Shown in pieces: positions 26,273 through 34,007 of a DNA stretch of 37,549 nucleotides. The translations under genes and the position numbers were made by a program. The first letter of the stretch is position 1. Each line of letters opens with the position of its first letter. The DNA lies in the NCBI GenBank assembly GCA_944386695.1, contig CALXCB010000011.1:1-37549 (forward strand), written 5' to 3'. The stretch comes from an uncultured Clostridia bacterium. GTDB lineage: Bacteria > Bacillota > Clostridia > TANB77 > CAG-508. The notes below the pieces were generated by a model. That model worked only from the letters and a program-made list of their open reading frames with translations. It did not search any database and was not told the DNA's origin.

Positions 26273-26347
26273 TTTCTCATTGGGGTCGTTTCTTTTTGCA
26301 AAAGGAAACGACCCTTTTGCAAAAAGAAACGACCCTAATGAGAAATT
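26271..26347. repeat. Near-perfect 34-bp inverted repeat (palindromic element)
   Basis: Arms 26271-26304 and 26314-26347 match at 33 of 34 bases (a G-U pair in RNA) around 9 bases. A third partial copy of the inner segment spans the centre, GGGTCGTTTC (26283-26292) with GAAACGACCC (26305-26314), so two hairpins compete. The outer ATTTCTCATT also occurs at 15246. It may act as a bidirectional terminator or be a small mobile palindrome. Confidence 0.75.
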
Positions 26348-26359
26348 TACATAATTCTA

Positions 26360-26388
26360 TTGCCAAAAATAAAAAAATGTGGTAGAAT
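26360..26388 (+). promoter_or_regulatory. Promoter of the deaminase-Rossmann gene
   Basis: TTGCCA (26360-26365), a 17-base spacer and TAGAAT (26383-26388), placed 50 bases before the ATG at 26439, just after the long palindrome. Confidence 0.6.
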
Positions 26389-26438
26389 AGTGAGTTAATA
26401 GCAAGTAGTAAACGGAAATATATAAAAAGGAGGAATTT

Positions 26439-28937
26439 ATGGTTTTAAAGGAATTTTTCACTAAATTTTATCTAGATAAAGAAAAAGATATTGTAGTCAA
26501 TTTATTTAAATCAGAGGAAGCTGATGAATTAATTTATGTCTTAAAAACACCAAACCATCATACAGGAAATTTAATAACAAATTTAGCTAAAGTAGCAAAA
26601 GTAGAAACACAAAAAGACGAAAACGATATGAAAATTATTACTGGAATTTTGCCTGCTTGTATTAATGATGATGGTGAAGAAGTATATATATTTAGACTTG
26701 GTGGAATCAAAATTGCAAATATCTATCCAGATGGAAGAATAGAAAGAAAAGCAAAAATTCCAGCAATCATAAAATTATTAATGGCACAAACAAAAGATTA
26801 TAGATTGCCAATAGAAAAAACAATAGTAAAATCATATATACTAAAAAAATCAAAATTTAGAACAGATCTTCATACACACTTAAATCAAATTTTACAACCA
26901 GACTTATTAATAGCACTAGGAATAAAACATCAAATAGGATATTCATTATACTATATAAAAAAATTAGGGTTAAAAATAACAGATAAACAAGAAAATAAAT
27001 TAATGAAAAAAAGAGCTGAAATTGCAAAAAAATATGAAAATTCAGATCTTATAGGAAAAAAACTAGATAGAAAAATAAATGACGAAACATTTATAAATCT
27101 AGCAGATCTAATTTTGAACAATTTAGAAAATGCAGAAGAGAATATAGTAAAAATAAGAAATAGTTTAGTTTTAATGAAAGATGGGCAAGCAGTTTTTACA
27201 AATCTAGAAAAAGTAATATTATATAGATATGCAATAATTAGAGGAAAACAAGTTGAACCAAAAGAACTAATCAAATTAGATTTAGACAAAATAAACAAAA
27301 TTGAAGACATGGATGTAAGAGAATCATTAAAGAAAATGATAGAAGATGGTAAAAAAGGAAGTATATATGAAAATAATACATTTTATCAAGATAAACTTTT
27401 GTGGATAGCAAGAGAATATCAAAAACAAGGGATAAAATATGTAGAAATTGCAAATTCCACATTAACCAAAAAAGGTGAAGCAGGAATAAATAATATAGTA
27501 GAAATGCATGAGGTAATGCCTAAAATAGAAAAAGAAACAGGTGTAGCAATACGTTATTTGGCAGCAGCAAGTAGAACATTATTTACAAGAGAGCAATTAG
27601 AAGAATGTCCGGCAATAATAAAAGCAATTGCAAGAAGTCCTTATGTAGTAGGAATGGATTTAATTGGGGAAGAAATAAATAATGTAACAGATTTTTCAGA
27701 CATAATAGAAGAAATTGTAAGATATGCAATCAATGATGATGAAGGATTTACAATAAGATTACACGCAGGAGAAACAGATGCATTTAAAGATAATATAGAA
27801 AAAGCTTTAGACTGCATGAAAATAGCCGTTCCAAATGGAAAAAAAGCGCCTCAATTTAGATTAGGTCATGGATTATATGTACCAGATTTAAATTCTAAAG
27901 AGGGAAGAAGAATAATTAGCAAAATGAAGGACTTAGATACAGTTTTAGAATTTCAAATATCTTCAAATGTAAGACTAAATAATTTAAGTAATTTAGATAA
28001 TCATCCAATAAAAAAATATCTTGAGGCAGGAGTAAAATGCGTGCAAGGAACAGATGGGTGTGGATTTTACGGAATAGATACAATAGATGAGCAAATAGCA
28101 CTAAGAAATTTATTAGATATAAGTGATAAAGATTTTGCAAAAATGAGAGAAGTAGAAGAAGAAATACTGACTAAAAGAGAAGAATATTTTAAAGAAAAAT
28201 CAAAGAAATTTGAAGAATTTTTAGCAGGAAGAACAATATATGAAGCTTTGCAAGATGAAGAGGAAAAGAATTTATCATTAATCGATTTAGAAGACATAAA
28301 TGTATCAAACCCTAATATTCTAAATTCATATAAAATATTTAAAGATAAAATAGTTAGCCTTCCAACAGACAAAACACCTATAGTAATAGCAGGAGGCAGT
28401 TTTAATTCAAAAGGAAGGATTACATTATTAAATGAAGGAACTAAAAAAGCATTAAAAGAATTTTTAGAAAAAGTAGATAATAAAAACACATATATATTAA
28501 TAGGTCATAAAATGCAAGGATATGAAAGAGCTGTTTTAGACATATCAAAAGAACTAAATAAAAAGTTTAATGTAACAGCAGTAGTTCCTAAATATGTATC
28601 AGAAGATATAAGAGAAAATTTAGACAATAATCAAGATTTAAATGGAATATATGTATCTCCAGATCCTTCTGAACTTGGAATATACAAAAGTTTTAATTAT
28701 GAAATTTTTGAAAGAAGAAATTCAGTTGTTGTAGCGTTTGACGGAAACTCACCAGTTTCAAATTTAATACAAGAAGCTAAAAATGGAAAAGGAAAAGCAA
28801 AAATATATGTGAATTCTGATGTAGAATTATTAAAAGAAAAAGCTAAAACTCTTGATGGATATGTTAGATTATTTAATAGTGATAGCAATTTAGCACAAGA
28901 GATTTTAGAAGACAATCCAGAAATTAAAGAAGATTAG
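26439..28937 (+). CDS. Adenosine/AMP deaminase-like protein fused to a C-terminal Rossmann-like domain
   Basis: An 832-residue protein. The centre is a metal-dependent deaminase barrel: zinc ligands in D-L-H-T-H-L-N (His145, His147), the catalytic H-A-G-E (His442, Glu445), G-H-G-L-Y-V and Q-G-T-D-G-C-G (Asp539). N-terminal to it are about 130 residues with no known match. C-terminal, from ~645, is a nucleotide-binding-like fold: P-I-V-I-A-G-G-S-F-N, Y-I-L-I-G-H-K-M-Q-G-Y-E-R-A, N-V-T-A-V-V-P and S-V-V-V-A-F-D-G-N-S-P, reminiscent of SLOG/LOG-type Rossmann domains. The C-terminal domain may sense or process the nucleotide made by the deaminase. RBS AAAAGGAGG precedes the ATG. It has its own promoter and terminator. 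Confidence 0.75.
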   Translation: MVLKEFFTKFYLDKEKDIVVNLFKSEEADELIYVLKTPNHHTGNLITNLAKVAKVETQKDENDMKIITGILPACINDDGEEVYIFRLGGIKIANIYPDGRIERKAKIPAIIKLLMAQTKDYRLPIEKTIVKSYILKKSKFRTDLHTHLNQILQPDLLIALGIKHQIGYSLYYIKKLGLKITDKQENKLMKKRAEIAKKYENSDLIGKKLDRKINDETFINLADLILNNLENAEENIVKIRNSLVLMKDGQAVFTNLEKVILYRYAIIRGKQVEPKELIKLDLDKINKIEDMDVRESLKKMIEDGKKGSIYENNTFYQDKLLWIAREYQKQGIKYVEIANSTLTKKGEAGINNIVEMHEVMPKIEKETGVAIRYLAAASRTLFTREQLEECPAIIKAIARSPYVVGMDLIGEEINNVTDFSDIIEEIVRYAINDDEGFTIRLHAGETDAFKDNIEKALDCMKIAVPNGKKAPQFRLGHGLYVPDLNSKEGRRIISKMKDLDTVLEFQISSNVRLNNLSNLDNHPIKKYLEAGVKCVQGTDGCGFYGIDTIDEQIALRNLLDISDKDFAKMREVEEEILTKREEYFKEKSKKFEEFLAGRTIYEALQDEEEKNLSLIDLEDINVSNPNILNSYKIFKDKIVSLPTDKTPIVIAGGSFNSKGRITLLNEGTKKALKEFLEKVDNKNTYILIGHKMQGYERAVLDISKELNKKFNVTAVVPKYVSEDIRENLDNNQDLNGIYVSPDPSELGIYKSFNYEIFERRNSVVVAFDGNSPVSNLIQEAKNGKGKAKIYVNSDVELLKEKAKTLDGYVRLFNSDSNLAQEILEDNPEIKED

Positions 28938-28958
28938 ATAGCTAAAAAGTATTAAAAT

Positions 28959-28995
28959 AAAAGTATTTTGGGTAATTTGCTCAAAATACTTTTTT
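28959..28995 (+). terminator. Intrinsic terminator after the deaminase gene
   Basis: AAAAGTATTTTG (28959-28970) pairs perfectly with CAAAATACTTTT (28982-28993), running into six T. It separates the deaminase from the radical SAM operon. Confidence 0.9.
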
Positions 28996-29062
28996 CTTTT
29001 ATTGGAATATTTAAAAATAAAAAAGAATATACATTTATCAAAAAGATGTGAGGTGAATGTAT

Positions 29063-30346
29063 ATGGTCATAAGACATGAAAAATTTTCAAATTTAATTTG
29101 GAGTGACAAAGATAAGGGATATTTTATTTCTAATGATGAGGAAACAGACAATGAGGTTAACAAAATTTTAAAAGAAAAACAAGGAAATAAAGAAATTGTA
29201 CAAGAACTAGAAAATATGGGAATGGACAAAAATACAATTGAAATATTTCCAAATACAGAGTATTTAAGTGCACCATTAGAATATTATTTTGATTATACAA
29301 GTGCTTGTAATTTAAAATGTGCACATTGCTACAATAGGGACATTCTAAATTCTGATACAATGAGTGAAGAACAAATAGAATATATTATAGATGATATGTA
29401 TAAAAACGGAGTAATGAGATTACATTTAGCAGGAGGAGAGCCTACATTGTTTCCGAAAAAATTAAGAAAATATATGTCTACTGCAAAAAAATATGGAATT
29501 GTTACTTCAATGTCATCTAATGGTACAACTATTAGTGAGGAAATAGGAGATATATTAATTGAAAATGATGTCACATCATTTACTGTAAGCATAGAATCAG
29601 CAGAAGAAGAAAAAAATGCAGAAATTAGAGGAAAAGGAGTTTTAGATAGATCTATAGAAGGAATTAAAAAAATTATTAAATATAGAGAAGAACATAATGG
29701 TAAATTTAATGTTTCAATAAAAATGTCTTATGATGTTGATACAACAGAAGCTGAATTTGAAAAGATGATAGACTTAGCAAAAAGTTTAAAAGTAGATATT
29801 TTAAAATTAATAAATCCTGAAAGATGTACATTCCATGAAAGAGGATATTATTCAAAAGTTGCTGATAAATATTATAAAGTTCAAGAAATAATAAGGAGCT
29901 TAAAAGAAAAATATGAAAATGATATAAATATAACAATAGTTAATTCTCCTGTAAATCTATATTGTACAACAGGATTGCCAAATATGAAGGGATGTATAGG
30001 AGGACAAGAATTAATTGCAATTAATCCTGATGGTAGTGTTACACCATGTTTAATGAATAAATATGATTTAGGAAATATTTTTGATGATAAAAGTATAAAA
30101 AATATATATGGTGGAGACAAAATTAAAAAATATAAAAAATTAATATCAGATTACTCTTGCAATGATTGTCAATATAGTGTACAATGCAGAGGCGGATGTC
30201 AAGTAAGAAAAATTGTAGAATATGGTAAAATAATGTCAATAGATCCATTATGTCCATTGAAACATAAAGTAGAAATAAAGGAAGTCATAAAAGAACCGCA
30301 AAAATATAAATATTTTAAAAAAGTAAATAATTATCATTCATTATAA
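29063..30346 (+). CDS. Radical SAM/SPASM protein with PqqD-like N-terminus
   Basis: A 427-residue protein. The first 70 residues (K-F-S-N-L-I-W-S-D-K-D-K-G-Y-F-I) resemble a PqqD-like peptide-recognition domain. Next come C-N-L-K-C-A-H-C (Cys82, 86, 89) for the radical SAM cluster and L-A-G-G-E-P-T-L-F, and at the C-terminus a SPASM-type set (C-N-D-C, Q-C-R-G-G-C, P-L-C-P). Such proteins modify ribosomal peptides or mature enzymes; no precursor peptide is visible nearby. ATG 29063 fits the site GAGGTG (29050-29055) better than ATG 29057. It is first in an operon with the kinase-like and phosphatase genes. Confidence 0.82.
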   Translation: MVIRHEKFSNLIWSDKDKGYFISNDEETDNEVNKILKEKQGNKEIVQELENMGMDKNTIEIFPNTEYLSAPLEYYFDYTSACNLKCAHCYNRDILNSDTMSEEQIEYIIDDMYKNGVMRLHLAGGEPTLFPKKLRKYMSTAKKYGIVTSMSSNGTTISEEIGDILIENDVTSFTVSIESAEEEKNAEIRGKGVLDRSIEGIKKIIKYREEHNGKFNVSIKMSYDVDTTEAEFEKMIDLAKSLKVDILKLINPERCTFHERGYYSKVADKYYKVQEIIRSLKEKYENDINITIVNSPVNLYCTTGLPNMKGCIGGQELIAINPDGSVTPCLMNKYDLGNIFDDKSIKNIYGGDKIKKYKKLISDYSCNDCQYSVQCRGGCQVRKIVEYGKIMSIDPLCPLKHKVEIKEVIKEPQKYKYFKKVNNYHSL

Positions 30347-30360
30347 AGGAAATTTATATT

Positions 30361-31230
30361 ATGAGTAAAATTATAATAGAAAAAAGAGATAGGGCTATGA
30401 ATTCAAATGTATTTGTAGTACATACACCCAAGGGCAGATTTGTAGTAAAATTAAAAAAAGGACAAATAAGTGATCAAGATTATGCAGAAAAAGAAACATT
30501 AGAAAATTTAAAAATAAAAAATATCCCAAAAATTTTATTAATGAAAAAATATAGTGCAAATACATTTGTAAAAGTCATAAAATATATTAATGGAAAACAT
30601 ATATATGGAGTACTATCAGAAAAAGAATACCAGGCTTTATTAGATAGTGAAGAAAAATTAGAGCATGAATTAGAAAAAATAAAAGGCCCTAAATTTATAG
30701 TTAATAATTTAAAAAATAGGCTTGAATGGATAAATAAAAGTTCAGAAAATAGTTATATAACAGGATTATCAAGAGAATTATTAGAAGATAAAATTGCATT
30801 TACAATGGAAAATTACGTATTATCACATGATGATTTAAATAGGGACAACATACTTTTTGAAAAAGATGAAAAAGGACAAATTGCAGCGAATATACTTGAT
30901 TTTGAATCTTTAGAATATGCACCAAAAGACTATCAATTTGCAAGTATGCTCGCAAGCAGTTTACTACTAGAAGGAGAAAATATCAATCAAATAAGACAAA
31001 CAATATGGCTAAGAGGCAAAAATTTAGAAAGAATTTTATATTTAATGCAAATACGAACATTAGATGGTTTACATTTTTTTATAGAAAAAAATAGACAATC
31101 TGTTTCAAATAGTAATCAAATAGTTACAGATTTTATAAAAAGGTATTTTATAGCAAATGAGAAAATTAAAATGGAGAGAGATAAAATAAGAGAAAGGGAA
31201 GGTAATAATGAGGAGATTTTTTATAGATAA
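30361..31230 (+). CDS. Aminoglycoside/choline-kinase-fold phosphotransferase
   Basis: A 289-residue protein with the APH fold: a nucleotide-binding N-lobe (F-V-V-K-L-K-K-G), the catalytic loop L-S-H-D-D-L-N-R-D-N-I-L-F, and the metal-binding Asp in I-L-D-F-E-S-L-E-Y-A. The fold phosphorylates small molecules or proteins; the substrate is unknown. It starts 14 bases after the radical SAM gene (AAAGGA site) and overlaps the phosphatase gene by 23 bases. This coupling suggests a kinase and a phosphatase acting on the same compound. An antibiotic-resistance role is possible but not shown. Confidence 0.8.
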   Translation: MSKIIIEKRDRAMNSNVFVVHTPKGRFVVKLKKGQISDQDYAEKETLENLKIKNIPKILLMKKYSANTFVKVIKYINGKHIYGVLSEKEYQALLDSEEKLEHELEKIKGPKFIVNNLKNRLEWINKSSENSYITGLSRELLEDKIAFTMENYVLSHDDLNRDNILFEKDEKGQIAANILDFESLEYAPKDYQFASMLASSLLLEGENINQIRQTIWLRGKNLERILYLMQIRTLDGLHFFIEKNRQSVSNSNQIVTDFIKRYFIANEKIKMERDKIREREGNNEEIFYR

Positions 31231-31912
31231 AATTGAAAATATGAGAGATATTGGAGGATATACAATTAATAACCAAAAGAGGGTAGAAGAAGGAAAAATA
31301 ATTAGGAGTAATGTAGCTACAACTTTAGAAGAAAGTGAATTAGAACAATTAAAGAATTTAGGTTTTACAACTATAATTGATTTAAGAAGTGATAAAGAGA
31401 TAGAAAAGAAAAATGGAGTATTTTTTAACAATCCGGAGTTTGAATATCATCATATAGGAATAAAAGGTGACGGAAAGATTCCAGAAAGCAAAGAAAAAGT
31501 TTTAGACTCTTATATTGAAATGATAAGTGGTAAAGAACAAATAAAAAAAGTATTTAAGACTATAGCTAATTCAAAAGGTGGTGTAATTTATTATTGCAAT
31601 GCTGGAAAAGATAGGACAGGAGTTATTACAGCTTTAATATTAAAATTACTTGGAGTACCTGATAATGATGTAGCAGTTGATTATACTGCATCTGGTATTT
31701 TTTTAGAAAATACATTAAAAGAATTTGCAAAAGAAAATCCAGATAAAAAGGATTTATTAAAAATAGTAACACCAACAAGTGATACAATTTTTAATTTAAT
31801 GAAATATATAAATAAAAATTATACATCAGTTGATGGATATTTAAAAAGTTGTAATTTAGAAAATACAGTTTTAAATCAAATAAAAGAGAAGTATAGTGAA
31901 GATAATATATAA
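31208..31912 (+). CDS. Tyrosine/serine phosphatase (DSP-like)
   Basis: A 234-residue protein with the family start N-M-R-D-I-G-G-Y, I-I-R-S-N, T-I-I-D-L-R-S-D-K-E and the signature C-N-A-G-K-D-R-T-G (C-x5-R-T/S-G), where Cys is the nucleophile. This is the Y_phosphatase3-type family of bacterial tyrosine/phosphoinositide phosphatases. RBS AAGGGAAGG lies inside the upstream gene, and the two overlap. It ends the radical SAM operon; the guaA promoter follows. Confidence 0.88.
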   Translation: MRRFFIDKIENMRDIGGYTINNQKRVEEGKIIRSNVATTLEESELEQLKNLGFTTIIDLRSDKEIEKKNGVFFNNPEFEYHHIGIKGDGKIPESKEKVLDSYIEMISGKEQIKKVFKTIANSKGGVIYYCNAGKDRTGVITALILKLLGVPDNDVAVDYTASGIFLENTLKEFAKENPDKKDLLKIVTPTSDTIFNLMKYINKNYTSVDGYLKSCNLENTVLNQIKEKYSEDNI

Positions 31913-31938
31913 AAAACCAAATAAATTGTTGGAAAATA

Positions 31939-31967
31939 TTGATTTTTAAGCCATTTTGTAGTATACT
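31939..31967 (+). promoter_or_regulatory. guaA promoter
   Basis: TTGATT (31939-31944), a 17-base spacer and TATACT (31962-31967), about 40 bases before the guaA start. No purine riboswitch is seen in the short leader. Confidence 0.7.
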
Positions 31968-32006
31968 ATACACATAGTTTTAAAAGGGAAAGGAATGATA
32001 ATAAAA

Positions 32007-33860
32007 ATGGAAAAATTAGCCATACTAGATTGTGGAGGACAATACACAAAAGTAATAGATAGAAGAGTAAGAGAACTTGGTGTAAAGTCTGATATATTCC
32101 CAATAAATATTAAAGCAGAAGAATTAAAAGAATATCAATCAATAATTTTATCAGGAGGACCAAATAGTGTTAGCTCAGACCAAAGATTAAAATTTGATGA
32201 AAAAATATTTGAATTAGGAGTTCCAGTACTAGGAATATGTTATGGAATGCAACTAATGTCAGATCATTTTGGAGGAACAGTAGCTGGTAATGTGGTAAAA
32301 GAATATGGACAAAATGAAATTTGGATAGATACTTCATCTCCAATATTTGATGGATTAGAGGAAAATCAAAAAGTTCTAATGAGCCATGGCGATACTGTAA
32401 AAATAGCTCCAGAAGGTTTTAAAGTAATTGCAAAGTCAGGACAAGCAATAGCTGCAATAGGAAATGATGAGAAAAAAATGTATGGCTTACAATTCCATCC
32501 AGAAGTAGACTTAACAGAAAATGGAATGAAAATTTTAGAAAACTTTATTAGAAAAGTTGCAAAATATCAAGACTTTTATGCATTAGATGACAGAATAGAA
32601 ACATCTATAAAAATGATAAAAGAAAAAGTAGGAGATAATAAAGTAGTAGTCTTAGTAAGTGGAGGAGTAGACTCAGCAGTTACAGCAGCTTTGCTTATAA
32701 AAGCACTTCCAGCAGAAAATGTATATGCAATACATATAGATTCAGGATTTATGAGAAAAAATGAAAGTGATGTTATTTGCGAAAATCTAAAAAAATTAGG
32801 ATTGAAAAATTTAATAAGAGAAAATGCAAAAGATTACTTCTTTAATACAGTTGTAGAAGTAGAAGGAAAAAAGATCGGTCCATTAGTTGATACAATAGAT
32901 CCAGAAGCAAAAAGACAAATAATAGGAGAAATATTTATAAGAATAGCAAATAATGTAATAGAACGATTAGGCTTAGATCCAGAAACTACTTTTATTGCTC
33001 AAGGTACTTTAAGACCAGACTTAATAGAAAGTGGAAATCCAGATATAAGTGGATATGCACATAAAATAAAAACACATCATAATGATGTTGCAATAGTAAG
33101 AGAAGCTCGTAAAAAAGGGTTAATAGTAGAGACAAATAGTGATTGGCATAAAGATGAAGTTAGAAAAGTTGCCAGAAAATTAGGTTTAGAAGAAAGTATT
33201 GCATCAAGACAACCATTCCCAGGTCCAGGTTTAGCTATAAGATTAATATGTCATGACAAATCTGAAGAAGCGGAAATCACATCAGATGAAGTTCAAAAAA
33301 TAAATTCAATAATTGAAGGAACATCAGAAAAGGCACAAATTTTACCAATAAAATCAGTTGGTGTTCAAGGAGATTGTAGAAGTTATAGAAATTTAGGTGT
33401 ATTATATGGAAATGGAGTAGACTTTTCTTGGAATGAAGTTACAACTTTAGCAAAACAAATAACAGATTCAATAAATACAATAAATAGAGTAGCATATATA
33501 CTAAATAAAAAAGAAATAGATCAAAAAATTAATTGTTTTGATATGAAAATAAATGACGAATGTGTAGATTTACTTCGCGAATTAGACAAAATAGTCACAA
33601 GTAACTTAGAAACAAGTAAAGTAAGCCAAACTTTTGCAGTATTAGTTCCAATTGGAATAACAAAAAAATATTCTGTAGCAATTAGAACTTTTGTTACAAA
33701 TGACTTTATGACAGGAAGACCAGGAGAAATCGGTAAAGAAGTTGAAAAGAAAGATATTCAAAACATTGTTAAAGAAATAGAAGAAAAATTTTCTGATAAA
33801 ATAGAGTTTATTATGTATGATGTAACTAGTAAACCACCAGCAACATGTGAATGGCAATAA
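32007..33860 (+). CDS. guaA: GMP synthase (glutamine-hydrolysing)
   Basis: Converts XMP, glutamine and ATP to GMP. The N-terminal glutamine amidotransferase has L-S-G-G-P-N-S-V, the nucleophile in L-G-I-C-Y-G-M-Q-L and L-Q-F-H-P-E-V-D. The ATP-pyrophosphatase domain has V-S-G-G-V-D-S-A-V. The C-terminal dimerisation domain ends K-P-P-A-T-C-E-W-Q. At about 617 residues it exceeds the usual bacterial length of some 510-525. The I-K-T-H-H-N-D and P-F-P-G-P-G-L-A-I-R-L segments with inserted sequence resemble the longer, eukaryote-like GMP synthases. ATG 32007 is chosen because AAAGGA abuts the alternative ATG at 31995. Confidence 0.95.
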   Translation: MEKLAILDCGGQYTKVIDRRVRELGVKSDIFPINIKAEELKEYQSIILSGGPNSVSSDQRLKFDEKIFELGVPVLGICYGMQLMSDHFGGTVAGNVVKEYGQNEIWIDTSSPIFDGLEENQKVLMSHGDTVKIAPEGFKVIAKSGQAIAAIGNDEKKMYGLQFHPEVDLTENGMKILENFIRKVAKYQDFYALDDRIETSIKMIKEKVGDNKVVVLVSGGVDSAVTAALLIKALPAENVYAIHIDSGFMRKNESDVICENLKKLGLKNLIRENAKDYFFNTVVEVEGKKIGPLVDTIDPEAKRQIIGEIFIRIANNVIERLGLDPETTFIAQGTLRPDLIESGNPDISGYAHKIKTHHNDVAIVREARKKGLIVETNSDWHKDEVRKVARKLGLEESIASRQPFPGPGLAIRLICHDKSEEAEITSDEVQKINSIIEGTSEKAQILPIKSVGVQGDCRSYRNLGVLYGNGVDFSWNEVTTLAKQITDSINTINRVAYILNKKEIDQKINCFDMKINDECVDLLRELDKIVTSNLETSKVSQTFAVLVPIGITKKYSVAIRTFVTNDFMTGRPGEIGKEVEKKDIQNIVKEIEEKFSDKIEFIMYDVTSKPPATCEWQ

Positions 33861-33875
33861 AATTTACATAAAACA

Positions 33876-33904
33876 TTGAAAAATTATAGAATTTGCGGTA
33901 TAAT
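33876..33904 (+). promoter_or_regulatory. Strong promoter followed at once by a terminator
   Basis: TTGAAA (33876-33881), a 17-base spacer and a perfect TATAAT (33899-33904). The intrinsic terminator at 33925-33959 lies only about 15-50 bases past the expected start, before the gene at 34008. Confidence 0.6.
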
Positions 33905-33924
33905 AATAGTATACTGTTTTTAAG

Positions 33925-33959
33925 AATTAGACACATTTTTATAAGTGTCTAATTTTTTT
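33925..33959 (+). terminator. Intrinsic terminator between guaA and the FAD gene
   Basis: AATTAGACAC (33925-33934) pairs perfectly with GTGTCTAATT (33945-33954), followed by a T-run to 33959. It may end guaA transcripts or attenuate those from the promoter at 33876. Confidence 0.9.
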
Positions 33960-34007
33960 GAGTAACTTGTTAATCAAATTTATAAACAATTTAAGGAGGA
34001 TTTTACT

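Noticed and set aside
28938..29062. Possible RiPP precursor before the radical SAM gene
   Set aside because: The gap holds only the terminator and the ribosome site; no open frame of useful length exists.
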